A stretch of 64,000 bases of DNA from Nocardiopsis endophytica (lineage in GTDB: Bacteria; Actinomycetota; Actinomycetes; Streptosporangiales; Streptosporangiaceae): assembly GCF_027706725.1 (NCBI RefSeq), contig NZ_JAQFWQ010000006.1:48965-112964 (forward strand), given 5' to 3'. Below, piece after piece: positions 16,934-24,831 of the stretch. Each line of letters begins with the position of its first letter. Position 1 is the stretch's first letter. The notes under the pieces were generated by a model. The model was given only the letters and a program-made list of their open reading frames with translations. It had not been told where the DNA came from and searched no databases. A program made the position numbers and the translations under genes.

Positions 16934-17694
16934 CGGACACTCCCCCGCCCCGGAACCCGGGCCCGCCCCGGAACCCGGGCCAAGGATGGAACCGGTCCCA
17001 GCCCCAGAACCCCCAGGCCCGTCCCCCTCAGGCGGCGCCTCGGCCGGAGCCGGAGCCGCTCTGGAAGGGGAGGGCGAAGCCTCCTGAGGCGCAACCGGCG
17101 CCTCGGGAGGGGGCGCCCCCGCCCCGGGGGCGGGGCCGGGCCCAAGGGCCCCCGGAGAACGGCCCCGCTCCTGCTCCCCGGCAGGGGCCCACCCCGGCGG
17201 GGCGCCCCGTCCCGCCGCCCGCCCCTCAGGCCGGACCGCCCAGGCCGGCAGGGCCGCCGGGCCCGCCGCCCGCGCGTCCCAAGGTCGTCGCGGGCTCGGA
17301 CGCCGCGCGCTCGTTCCTGGAGGGGCCGAGCGCGCCCCCGGCACCGGCCGAGAGCGAGAAGGCGGACCGCAAGAAGGAGAAGCGCAAGAAGAGGGCCCCG
17401 AAGGGCGCGAAGCAGGATTCCACGGTCCCGAAGCCCGACAAGGCGAAAGCGCAGCGGGAGCGCGGGGCGAAGAAAAAGGCCAGGAGGGACGCGAAACGGG
17501 AGGCCGGGCAGCACGAGCCCGCCCCGGCCGCTTCTGAGGCCGCAGTCCCTTCTCCGGCCCGCGGCCCCGCCGGAGTGGCGGGCGGATATGAGGAGCAATT
17601 GCTGGCCCTCGACGAACTCCCCGCGTCACGCATGGCCCGCGGAGTCGTCAAAATGCTCCGCGCAATCAAGAAGAGGCCGACTCGCGCCGGTTGA
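16930..17694 (+). CDS. Disordered proline/lysine-rich ESX-locus protein
   Basis: Protein of 254 residues, last gene of the ESX run and translationally coupled to the MinD-like gene. Residues 1-120 are almost entirely Pro, Gly, Ala, Gln and Arg. Residues about 135-195 are a basic Lys/Arg/Glu-rich segment ('KADRKKEKRKKRAPKGAK'), and only the final 40 residues ('EEQLLALDELPASRMARGVV') look foldable. There is no membrane segment. EspI-like ESX ATPases often carry a long proline-rich N-terminal region on the same chain, so this may be a detached equivalent working with the preceding protein; that is inference. Confidence 0.65.
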   Translation: MTDTPPPRNPGPPRNPGQGWNRSQPQNPQARPPQAAPRPEPEPLWKGRAKPPEAQPAPREGAPPPRGRGRAQGPPENGPAPAPRQGPTPAGRPVPPPAPQAGPPRPAGPPGPPPARPKVVAGSDAARSFLEGPSAPPAPAESEKADRKKEKRKKRAPKGAKQDSTVPKPDKAKAQRERGAKKKARRDAKREAGQHEPAPAASEAAVPSPARGPAGVAGGYEEQLLALDELPASRMARGVVKMLRAIKKRPTRAG

Positions 17695-17893
17695 GGCAAT
17701 GACCGTGCACCGTTCGCCGATCCCATACGTGCGCCTCGGCGGACAGCGCAATTGCCGGTTGTGGCCATCGCTGCCGCCCCAAGCCCTGACCTGGTAAGTG
17801 TGACCCTCGGTGATAATGACTCTGCGCGTGTGAGGCGCAACGCCTGTAGGTTCGTTCGTCGGCCGAATGCACGCTAATGACCGAGGAACCATC

Positions 17894-18556
17894 ATGAATC
17901 CCCATCCCCCTGGCCCGCCTTCTCCTGGTGGAGGTGCCGACAGCGGAGGTGCTCAGTGGCAGCACGGGCCCCGGCAACCGCCGCCGCAGATGACCCCGCC
18001 GCCTATGGCGCCTCCGCAGGGTGTCCCGCAGGAGCAGTCCGGTGCCGCGTATGAGCAGCCTCATCCCGGGCAGCCCTACCCCGCACCGCCGCCCAACGGC
18101 GCCTATCCGCCCCCATACGAGGCGCCGTACGGCGCCTCCCCTCAGTCACCCGTCCCTGGGCGATTGAAGGCGGTACGGGTCGTCATCTTCATCCTCGCCA
18201 GTCTCACGTCGATCGGCGTCCTGGCACTTTTCGTGATCTCTCTCGCCGAATCCAGCAGCCCGAGTTCACCACAGGGGGACCTCTGGTCCGGGATCTTCCT
18301 CTTGGTCGCCGTGGTGCTCGCCGCCTGGGCCGCGTGGCAATTCGTCCTCGGCGCCAAGGCCACCACGCGTCGGCCGTGGGTCATGTGGGCGATCGTCGTG
18401 ACGTACGGCCTTTCCGCCGCCGCGGGCGTGCTGAACTTCTTCTCGAGCGCCGGGATGGGGGAGGCGACCGGCGGACAGTTGGTCGGGGTCGCCCTGGCCG
18501 TCTCGATCGCCATCGCGACGTGGTCCCACCGCGACTACTACACGGGGCGGTCCTGA
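17894..18556 (+). CDS. Proline-rich N-terminal, four-pass membrane protein
   Basis: Uncharacterised 220-residue protein. The start is the ATG at 17894, preceded by GAGGAA. Residues 1-85 are rich in Pro, Gly and Gln ('PYPAPPPNGAYPPPYEAPYG'). Four hydrophobic segments follow, near 'VVIFILASLTSIGVLALFVI', 'IFLLVAVVLAAWAAWQFV', 'VMWAIVVTYGLSAAAGVL' and 'LVGVALAVSIAIAT'. The architecture matches the protein at 22303-22926 and is common in actinomycetes. No motif suggests a substrate. The 199 bp upstream separate it from the ESX genes and contain no gene I can support. Confidence 0.7.
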   Translation: MNPHPPGPPSPGGGADSGGAQWQHGPRQPPPQMTPPPMAPPQGVPQEQSGAAYEQPHPGQPYPAPPPNGAYPPPYEAPYGASPQSPVPGRLKAVRVVIFILASLTSIGVLALFVISLAESSSPSSPQGDLWSGIFLLVAVVLAAWAAWQFVLGAKATTRRPWVMWAIVVTYGLSAAAGVLNFFSSAGMGEATGGQLVGVALAVSIAIATWSHRDYYTGRS

Positions 18557-18599
18557 CGCACTGGACCCGGCGTCCCCGGATGCCGGTGCGCCGACCGCC

Positions 18600-19145
18600 C
18601 TACACCGCCTCCGGGTTGAGGACCTGGAACAGGACGTGGTCCTGCCATTCGCCTGCGATCTTCAGGTATTGCGGGGCCACTCCGTAAGGCGTGAACCCGT
18701 TGCGCTTCAGCACGCGCTGGGACGCCGTGTTGTGCAGCAGGGTCTCCGCCTGGAGGCGGTGCAGGTCCAGCGCCCCGAAGGCGAACTCCTTGATCTCGGC
18801 CACCGCTCTGGTCGCCAGTCCCCTGCCGTTGTGGCTCTTCGCCACCCAGTAGCCGATCGACGCCGACTGGAACGCCCCGCGGGTGATCCCGTTGATGTTG
18901 ATCCTGCCGACCGCCGAGCCGTCGTCGCCCAGGATCGCGAACGGGGCCATCGTCCCCATCGCATACGCCCGCAACGCCTCCTCGATATGTGTGCGCTGCC
19001 CCTCGGCGGTGAAGTAGCGGTCATCGCGGAGCGCGTCCCACGGCGCCAGGAACGCGCGGCTCTCCGTGAGGTGCTCGGCCAGCGCGGACGCGTCCTCCGG
19101 GGCGAGGAGCCGCGTCACGCGTCTTGAAGAGGTCTCTGGGCCCAT
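18600..19145 (-). CDS. GNAT N-acetyltransferase, RimJ/RimL type
   Basis: Acetyl-CoA-dependent acetyltransferase of 181 residues. The fold is shown by 'SIGYWVAKSHNGRGLATRAV', with the acetyl-CoA-binding Q/RxxGxG/A-like loop as 'HNGRGLA', and by 'LLHNTASQRVLKRNGF', the conserved GNAT motif where Asn/Ser and the helix pack on CoA. RimJ/RimL-type enzymes acetylate N-terminal amines of ribosomal or other proteins, or small amines. The ATG at 19145 is preferred over an upstream ATG at 19184 because the latter lies inside the upstream marR gene and GAGAGGAT lies just ahead of 19145. It forms an operon with the MarR gene (16 bp gap). Confidence 0.85.
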   Translation of the reverse strand: MGPETSSRRVTRLLAPEDASALAEHLTESRAFLAPWDALRDDRYFTAEGQRTHIEEALRAYAMGTMAPFAILGDDGSAVGRININGITRGAFQSASIGYWVAKSHNGRGLATRAVAEIKEFAFGALDLHRLQAETLLHNTASQRVLKRNGFTPYGVAPQYLKIAGEWQDHVLFQVLNPEAV

Positions 19146-19161
19146 GGGGACCGATCCTCTC

Positions 19162-19629
19162 TCAGAGGCCGGTCCGGTGTGCACGCAGGGCCTTGACGAG
19201 CGGGGCCAGCTCGGGGTTCTGCTCGGCCTCGGCCAGGACCTCCTCCAGGGCCGCCTCGTTGGTGGGCCGCGCCTGCGCCAGGAGCGCCCGGCCCCCGTCG
19301 GTGATGGCCGTGTAGATGCCGCGCCGGTCGTCCGGGCAGATGACCCGCCGCAGCAGCCCCCGGTCCTCGAGGCGGTTGACCAGGCGGGTGGTCGCGCTCT
19401 GGCTCAGCACGACCGCGTTCGACACCTCGTTCATCCGCATCTTCGCGCCGCCGCGCTCGCTGATCGCCGCGAGGACGGAGAACTCGCGCACGCTCAGGCC
19501 GTGCCCCGCCTGGAGCGCCTTCTCGACGTGCGCCTCGATGGTGCCGTGCAGCAGCGACAGCGCGCACCACCCCTGGGCCAGCGCCGTGCCGCCGACGTTC
19601 GGGGGCTCCTCGGCGGCTCCGATCCCCAT
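19162..19629 (-). CDS. MarR-family transcriptional regulator
   Basis: Winged-helix repressor of 155 residues. The DNA-binding core is 'LSVREFSVLAAISERGG', then 'MRMNEVSNAVVLSQSATTRL' (helix-turn-helix) and the wing 'LLRRVICPDDRRGIYTAIT', whose D-x-R motif is diagnostic of MarR. It is divergent from an MFS exporter gene and upstream of an acetyltransferase gene, the usual arrangement for a regulator that senses a toxic aromatic or antibiotic-like ligand and controls both its own operon and the pump. The operator is probably in the 172-bp intergenic region, where a CTTGCAAG palindrome overlaps the exporter promoter. Confidence 0.9.
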   Translation of the reverse strand: MGIGAAEEPPNVGGTALAQGWCALSLLHGTIEAHVEKALQAGHGLSVREFSVLAAISERGGAKMRMNEVSNAVVLSQSATTRLVNRLEDRGLLRRVICPDDRRGIYTAITDGGRALLAQARPTNEAALEEVLAEAEQNPELAPLVKALRAHRTGL

Positions 19630-19724
19630 CGCCTGCCTCCTGCGCGCTCGGTGACCGCTCCCAGGATAGCCCCGGTGGCAACTGACGGCTCAGGCCAATA
19701 GTGCGCGCGCTCACTTAGTCCGCG

Positions 19725-19753
19725 CTTGCAAGTAATCCGCGTGTGCATCTAAT
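19725..19753 (+). promoter_or_regulatory. Predicted promoter and MarR operator upstream of the MFS gene
   Basis: A -35-like TTGCAA (19726-19731) and a -10-like TCTAAT (19748-19753) are separated by 16 bp and point at the exporter gene, whose ATG is 49 bp further on. The perfect 8-bp palindrome CTTGCAAG (19725-19732) covers the -35 element, a natural place for MarR repression. The assignment is by eye. Confidence 0.45.
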
Positions 19754-19801
19754 GTCGGCGGGGTGTCCCCGCCCGACCTCCGCACCGGAAGGACCCCGAC
19801 C

Positions 19802-21004
19802 ATGCCGCTCGCCCTCTGGGCGCTCGCCATCGGCGCCTTCGGAATCGGCACCACCGAGTTCATCGTCACCGGGCTCCTCCCCGGGGTCGCCGACGACTTC
19901 GGGGTGCCCGTCTCCACCGCCGGCCATATGGCCACCGTCTACGCCACCGGGGTCTTCCTCGGCGCGCCGCTCACCACCGCCCTGGGCACCCGCATCGGCC
20001 GCAAGCCGATGCTCGCCGCCCTGATGGCCCTGTTCGTGGCGGGCAACCTGGTCACCGCGCTCGCCCCCGCCTTCGGCGTGCTGCTGGCCGGCCGCGTGGT
20101 CGCCTCGCTGACCCACGGCGCCTTCTTCGGCATCGGCGCCGTCGTCGCCGCCGACCTGGTGGCCCCGCACCGCCGGGCCGCCGCGATCGCGTTCATGTTC
20201 ACCGGCCTGACCGTGGCCAACGTGGTGGGCGTGCCCGCGGGCACCCTGCTGGGCACCTCCGTCGGCTGGCGCGCCGCCTTCGGCGCCATCGCCCTGCTGG
20301 GCGTGGCCGGCCTCGCCGGGGTGCTGGCGCTGGTCCCCCGCACGCCCAAGCCTGTGGGCCCGCGCCTGATGCCCGAGGTCGCGGCTCTGCGCAGCCCCCA
20401 GGTGCTGCTCGCCATGGCGATGACAGTGCTCGGCTTCGGCGGCGTCTTCGTGTCGATCACCTACATCGCGCCCATGCTGACCGAGGTCGCCGGGTTCGCC
20501 CCCGCCGCCGTCACCTGGGTGCTGGTCGCGTTCGGCGTCGGGATGGTGGTCGGCAACGCGGTCGGCGGCCGCCTCGCCGACAGGGCCATGATGCCGCTGC
20601 TCTACGCCTCCCTGACGGCGCTCAGCCTCACCCTCTTCGCGTTCACGTGGGGAGCGCACAGCATGGCGGCCTCGGTCGTCTTCGTCTTCCTCATCGGCGC
20701 CTTCGGCTTCGCGACCGTACCGCCCCTGCAGAAGCGCGTGATGGACAAGGCCTCGGGCGCGCCGACCCTGGCCTCCGCCGTCAACATCGGCTTCTTCAAC
20801 CTCGGCAACGCCATCGGCGCCCTGCTCGGCGGCTTCGTGATCGACCTGGGCCTCGGCTACACCTCGCCGAACTGGGCGGGCGCCCTGCTCCCCGCCGGAG
20901 CGCTGGTGCTGGCGGCCCTCTCGGCCCGGATGGACCGCAAGGAGGCGCGGGGGCAGGGCGGCGAGGTCAGGGACGCGGTCCCGGGTACCGCTTCGGCAGC
21001 TTGA
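19802..21004 (+). CDS. MFS drug/sugar efflux transporter, AraJ/YdhP type
   Basis: Twelve-segment major facilitator of 400 residues. It has the short N-terminus of the DHA1 group ('WALAIGAFGIGTTEFIVTGL'), the motif A loop 'GTRIGRKPMLAALMAL' between segments 2 and 3, and 'GRVVASLTHGAFFGIGA' in segment 4, as in AraJ, YdhP and chloramphenicol-resistance-like exporters. The ATG at 19802 is chosen because GGAAGGA precedes it. The divergent MarR regulator suggests ligand-induced expression and a detoxification role; the substrate is unknown. Its 3' end overlaps the convergent phosphodiesterase gene by 38 bp. Confidence 0.87.
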   Translation: MPLALWALAIGAFGIGTTEFIVTGLLPGVADDFGVPVSTAGHMATVYATGVFLGAPLTTALGTRIGRKPMLAALMALFVAGNLVTALAPAFGVLLAGRVVASLTHGAFFGIGAVVAADLVAPHRRAAAIAFMFTGLTVANVVGVPAGTLLGTSVGWRAAFGAIALLGVAGLAGVLALVPRTPKPVGPRLMPEVAALRSPQVLLAMAMTVLGFGGVFVSITYIAPMLTEVAGFAPAAVTWVLVAFGVGMVVGNAVGGRLADRAMMPLLYASLTALSLTLFAFTWGAHSMAASVVFVFLIGAFGFATVPPLQKRVMDKASGAPTLASAVNIGFFNLGNAIGALLGGFVIDLGLGYTSPNWAGALLPAGALVLAALSARMDRKEARGQGGEVRDAVPGTASAA

Positions 21005-22070
21005 GGCCCCGCTCGGCCATGACCGACCGCAGCCGGTCCGGGTAGTCGGTGATCAGCCCGTCCACGCCGTCGTCCATCAGCTTGTGCATGGTCGCCTCGT
21101 CGTCCACGGTCCACGGGATCACCGCGATCCCGCGCTCATGGGCCCGGTCGACCATCTCCCCGGTCACATAGGGCTCGTAGTCCGGGTCGTCCACCGTCCC
21201 GTCCTGCGGGAACCCGTGCACCGGGGAGAAGGCGTCCGCGCCGAAGGAGTCGACGGCGGCGATCGGGTCGCCCCCGAAGTCGTCGATGTCGATCCCGCCC
21301 AGCCAGGGCGAGGCGCCCGGCTCCCCGGTCTCCAGGAAGTCGCGGTTGGTGAGCGCGACCAGCGGCAGGCGCGGCTCCACCTCGTGCATCCGCATCAGCG
21401 CGCCCCAGTCGAAGCTCTGGACCGTCACCTGCCGGAGCATCCGGGCCGACCGCACCTCGGAGGCGACCACCTGGACGAACTCCTCCCGGGGAGCGGTCTC
21501 CTCCGGGGCGCCGGCCTCGACCTTGGTCTCGATGTTGAGCCCCACCTTGTAGGCCCTGTACCGGTGCACGAGGTCGAACACCTCGCTCAGCAGCGGCATC
21601 GGCTCGCCGGGGGCGGCCTTCTGCTCGGGGAACTGCGGCAGCGTCTGCGATCCGCAGTCCAGCGTGCGCACCTGTTCCAGGGTCAGGTCCTTGATGTAGC
21701 GCCCGACGTAGGGGTACTGCGGGTCGCCGGGCCGCACGGGCCCGGTGTCCTGGCACTTGTCCCCGCTGATCCGCCGGTCGTGCGTGACGACGGCCTCGCC
21801 GTCCTTCGTGATCTGCACGTCCAACTCCAGCGTGCTGACCCCGATCCGCAGGGCGTTCTCGAAGGCGGGCAGGGTGCTCTCCACGACGAGCCCCAGCCCG
21901 CCGCGGTGCGCCTGCAGGTCGAAGTGGCGGTGGGAGGCGGAGGGTTCGGGCGCCGCCTGGGCGGTGCCGGGGGCGGCGATGACCGCCGCCGTCGCGATGG
22001 CCGTGGCGGCCGTGACAAGGAGGCGTGCGTACATGGGGCACATGCTCGGCGTGATGCGCGACCGGCGCAT
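20967..22070 (-). CDS. Secreted glycerophosphodiester phosphodiesterase
   Basis: Hydrolyses glycerophosphodiesters to glycerol 3-phosphate and an alcohol. The 367-residue precursor has a signal peptide ('LLVTAATAIATAAVIAAPG', cleavage likely after AQA). GDPD motifs follow: 'LQAHRGG' with the first catalytic histidine, 'ESTLPAFENAL', 'LELDVQITKDGEAVVTHD' with metal ligands and the second histidine, 'LNIETK' and a C-terminal 'PWTVDDEATMHKLMDDGVDG'. The ATG at 22070 follows CCGGAGG; a later ATG at 22043 would still leave a signal peptide. It may scavenge phosphate or glycerol from phospholipid head groups. Convergent with the MFS gene. Confidence 0.9.
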   Translation of the reverse strand: MRRSRITPSMCPMYARLLVTAATAIATAAVIAAPGTAQAAPEPSASHRHFDLQAHRGGLGLVVESTLPAFENALRIGVSTLELDVQITKDGEAVVTHDRRISGDKCQDTGPVRPGDPQYPYVGRYIKDLTLEQVRTLDCGSQTLPQFPEQKAAPGEPMPLLSEVFDLVHRYRAYKVGLNIETKVEAGAPEETAPREEFVQVVASEVRSARMLRQVTVQSFDWGALMRMHEVEPRLPLVALTNRDFLETGEPGASPWLGGIDIDDFGGDPIAAVDSFGADAFSPVHGFPQDGTVDDPDYEPYVTGEMVDRAHERGIAVIPWTVDDEATMHKLMDDGVDGLITDYPDRLRSVMAERGLKLPKRYPGPRP

Positions 22071-22302
22071 GGGCCTCCGGTGAAGCGGGACTGAAGTCCC
22101 GGCGACCGGCCGCGGAGGTCGGGGCGGGGGCGGAGGCGGAGGCGGGGGCGGCTCCGCACGGCGGGAGCTGACCGGTTGCGGTCGTACCGCCCCTGGGGAG
22201 GCCGGGAGGTCGGCGGTCACCGATAGATTCGGTCCGGTCACGCACGCGTGATGGTCCGGACCGTTCCATTCCCCGCATCCGCACATCCAGAAGGGACGAC
22301 AG

Positions 22303-22926
22303 GTGCAGCCCCCATCCTCACCTCCGCCCGGCGGCGGCTACGAGCCGCTCCGCCCCAACGGGGCCCATGGGCCTCCGCCCGCGCCCGGATACGCGCCACA
22401 GCAGCAGCCGGGGTTCGCCCCGCCTCCGCCGCCCGGCTACGGGCACCCGCCCGGCGCACAGTACGCCCCCGTGTACGCACCGCAGGGCGCCCCCTACAAC
22501 CCCTACGGCGTCCCTCCGAAGAAGCGACCCGGTGCGGTCGTGGCGATCCGAATCATCATGTTCGTCCTGGCCTCCGTCCCGCTGCTGTTCGGGCTCATCC
22601 TGACCGGCCTCGGGCTCGGGGTGTTCTTCTCGTACGAATTCGCCGTGGACATGGACATGGAGAGCGACCGCACGGTGATGCTGATCATCGGCGCGGTGAT
22701 CCTGGCGATCGGGCTCTTCCACCTCTGGCTGGGGTTCAGGGCCGGAAAGCCCGGCAAGGCCTTCATGTGGACTCTCGTCGTCGTGTCCTGCATCCCGATC
22801 CCGTTCAACCTGCTCCTCACGAACCCGATCGGTCTCGGGGCGTCGGTCGCCATCATCGTGCTCGCCGTCAGCGGCAACGGCAGGGTGTTCTACGAGGGCC
22901 GCTGGGCCCCCTATTACCAGTCGTAG
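22303..22926 (+). CDS. Proline-rich N-terminal, multi-pass small membrane protein
   Basis: Uncharacterised protein of 207 residues with a GTG start after GAAGGGA. Residues 1-75 are rich in Pro, Gly and Tyr ('PPPPPGYGHPPGAQYAPVYA'). Four hydrophobic segments follow ('AIRIIMFVLASVPLLFGLIL', 'VMLIIGAVILAIGLFHLWLG', 'FMWTLVVVSCIPIPFNLLL', 'LGASVAIIVLAVSG'). Its layout parallels the protein at 17894-18556, though the membrane parts differ. A weak 6-bp GC hairpin (22949-22964) sits between it and the convergent phospholipase gene. No function can be assigned. Confidence 0.7.
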   Translation: MQPPSSPPPGGGYEPLRPNGAHGPPPAPGYAPQQQPGFAPPPPPGYGHPPGAQYAPVYAPQGAPYNPYGVPPKKRPGAVVAIRIIMFVLASVPLLFGLILTGLGLGVFFSYEFAVDMDMESDRTVMLIIGAVILAIGLFHLWLGFRAGKPGKAFMWTLVVVSCIPIPFNLLLTNPIGLGASVAIIVLAVSGNGRVFYEGRWAPYYQS

Positions 22927-22954
22927 GGGGTCCGCGCCGACCGGGAACGGGGGC

Positions 22955-23935
22955 TCACGCCCCCTGCGCCGCGTCCGGCCCGTTGTGCGCCACGACCGCG
23001 TCGATCAGCGCCTGGTCGGGGAAGTCCATCATCACCACGCCCGTCCGCGGCAGCGTCCCGCCGGCCGCGCTGTCCTGCAGGTACGGACGTGCGTAGTCGT
23101 TGACGCCCCTGAATCCCGGGCCGCCCGTGGCCACCTCCCTCGGGTTCGCCCACGGGGCGCCGGAACCGCTCAGGTGGTTGATGTACAGCGTCTCAGGCGG
23201 CCCGGCCGCGGTCCTCTCGAAGTGGTCGCGCGCCTTCTCCCACTTCTCGGGGATGTCGAAGAGCGTGGGCACCCGGTAGTCGTCCTGGATGTCGGTGCCG
23301 GACCCGCCCCAGCGGATCCCGTACTCCTTGGACGCGTCGAAGTCCTGCAGGATGACGATCTTGCCGCGCACCTCCCCCAGGTCGGGAACGCGCTCACCCC
23401 CTGACGGGCGCCACAGGTGCTCGGCGAGGAGCGGGGCGGTGTCCGGGTCGGACGCGATGTAGTGGTCGAGCGTCGCCTCGTAGCTGCGGGTGTTCTCCTC
23501 CTCGGTGTGCTCCTTCTTCAGCCGCATGAACACCGTCTCGGTGGGGTGCTCGCGCAGGAAGGCCGCCGTGTCGGTCACCACGTCGGTGAAGTTGAGGTCC
23601 AGGTACTCGGCGCCGTGGTGGATGGGGAACGCGTCGCGGTAGTGCCGGGTGCGGACGTCGAGCGCGCGCACGCCCGACTCCAGCTGCGTGCTCAGGTCCA
23701 TGTCCTGGGTGCGGCTCCACACCGAGCCGGTCCACGCGCCCGTGTCGTGGGTGCCGGGCACCGACAGGGAGGCGAGGGACGCGTCGTCGGGCAGGCCGCC
23801 CATCCACGCCGACGCGGCGGCGCCGCTCGGCCGCGCATCCGCCTGGTCCGCGGAGGCGGTCGCAGGCGGGGCGAAGAGGGCGGAGACGACGGCGGCGGAC
23901 AGTAGGGTCGTCAGACCCGTGCGCGTGAACGGCAT
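22955..23935 (-). CDS. Secreted phosphatidylinositol-specific phospholipase C-like protein
   Basis: Precursor of 326 residues with a signal peptide ('LTTLLSAAVVSALFAPPATA'). The PI-PLC X domain has both catalytic histidines in recognisable contexts: 'SLSVPGTHDTGAW' and 'FPIHHGAEYLDL'. It also has 'GVRALDVRTRHYRD', the 'FLREHPTETVFMRLKKEH' segment and 'GKIVILQDFD'. Bacterial PI-PLCs cleave PI or GPI head groups without calcium. The start at 23935 is supported by GGAGG 9 bp upstream. It is divergent from the RDD protein gene. Together with the nearby GDPD it suggests extracellular phospholipid degradation; substrate preference is unknown. Confidence 0.87.
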   Translation of the reverse strand: MPFTRTGLTTLLSAAVVSALFAPPATASADQADARPSGAAASAWMGGLPDDASLASLSVPGTHDTGAWTGSVWSRTQDMDLSTQLESGVRALDVRTRHYRDAFPIHHGAEYLDLNFTDVVTDTAAFLREHPTETVFMRLKKEHTEEENTRSYEATLDHYIASDPDTAPLLAEHLWRPSGGERVPDLGEVRGKIVILQDFDASKEYGIRWGGSGTDIQDDYRVPTLFDIPEKWEKARDHFERTAAGPPETLYINHLSGSGAPWANPREVATGGPGFRGVNDYARPYLQDSAAGGTLPRTGVVMMDFPDQALIDAVVAHNGPDAAQGA

Positions 23936-24075
23936 TGGGGGATGCCTCCGGGGCCCTGTGTCGGGAATTGAGCACGGTGAGCGTGCCACGGAAGCGTGTG
24001 GACCGTAAGGCCCAAATGCGACAATGGCGAAGCACTCCCCCATCCCCGTGACGCCGAGAGAGAGCGACCCCGCTC

Positions 24076-24726
24076 ATGGATCCTTCTTCGCAGCCCCCCT
24101 ACGGCCAGCAGCCCGGATACGGGCAGCAGGGGTACGGTCAGCAGGGCTATGGCCAGCAGTACCAGCAGGGCTACGGACAGCAGCAGTACCAGCAGGGCTA
24201 CGCGCAGCAGGGCGGCTACTACCAGCAGCAGGGCAACCCGTACGGGCAGCAGGAGATGCTGCCGCCCGGGACCGTGGCCGCCGACAAGGGCCGCCGCTTC
24301 GTTGCGGCGCTCCTCGACGGCCTGTTCATGACCCTCATCGGCTTCGGGATCGCGCTGGTCCTGATGATCGGTCCCACCATCCTGATGGCCGCCTCCGCGG
24401 AGTCGTCCCTGGACGGCGAGCCCGCCGGGTGGGCGGTCGTGGTGATGGCCGTCGGCATGATCTCCGGCTACGCCCTGATGTTCATCCTGCCGTTCCTCTA
24501 CAAGGGCCGGGCCGAGGCCAAGCGCGGCGCCACCCCGGGCAAGCGCATCATGAAGATGCGCGTCATCGACCTGAACACGCTCGGCAACCCCCGCATGGGC
24601 GCGAGCATGCTGCGCACCCTCATCTACTACCTGCTGGGGTGGATCAGCTGCCTGTGGATCCTCTTCGACCCGCGCCAGCAGGCGCTGCACGACAAGGCCG
24701 CGACCACGGCCGTCGTCGACGCCTGA
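24076..24726 (+). CDS. RDD-family membrane protein with Q/G/Y-rich tail
   Basis: Protein of 216 residues. Residues 1-60 are a low-complexity region of repeated 'QQGYG' and 'QQYQQGYG' units encoded by imperfect 9-15 bp DNA repeats (about 24100-24250). The RDD domain follows, with the Arg-Asp pair replaced by 'RRFVAALLDGLFMTLIGF', membrane segments around 85-150, the motif 'GATPGKRIMKMRVID' and a last segment 'LIYYLLGWISCLWILFD' with 'ALHDKAATT'. RDD proteins are poorly understood membrane proteins, some linked to ion transport. The prion-like tail may mediate self-association. It ends 37 bp before a strong hairpin terminator. Confidence 0.85.
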   Translation: MDPSSQPPYGQQPGYGQQGYGQQGYGQQYQQGYGQQQYQQGYAQQGGYYQQQGNPYGQQEMLPPGTVAADKGRRFVAALLDGLFMTLIGFGIALVLMIGPTILMAASAESSLDGEPAGWAVVVMAVGMISGYALMFILPFLYKGRAEAKRGATPGKRIMKMRVIDLNTLGNPRMGASMLRTLIYYLLGWISCLWILFDPRQQALHDKAATTAVVDA

Positions 24727-24763
24727 CGCCCGGCGCATCCGCCGCACAGGCCGCCGGACGGCC

Positions 24764-24802
24764 GAGACGGGCCCACACACCCCTGGTGTGTGGGCCCGTC
24801 TC
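24764..24802. terminator. Bidirectional hairpin terminator
   Basis: Perfect 18-bp inverted repeat (24764-24781 with 24785-24802) around a 3-nt loop, with GGGCCCACACACC in one arm. It lies between the convergent RDD and siderophore-binding genes and can terminate both. It has no long T run, as is common in actinomycetes. Confidence 0.85.
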
Positions 24803-24831
24803 CGTCTCCCGCCCGCTCCGGGGCGGCCCGT

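Noticed and set aside
24100..24250. Short regular repeats as a CRISPR array
   Set aside because: The repeats encode QQGYG units in frame inside the RDD gene, vary in length and have no spacers or cas genes nearby.
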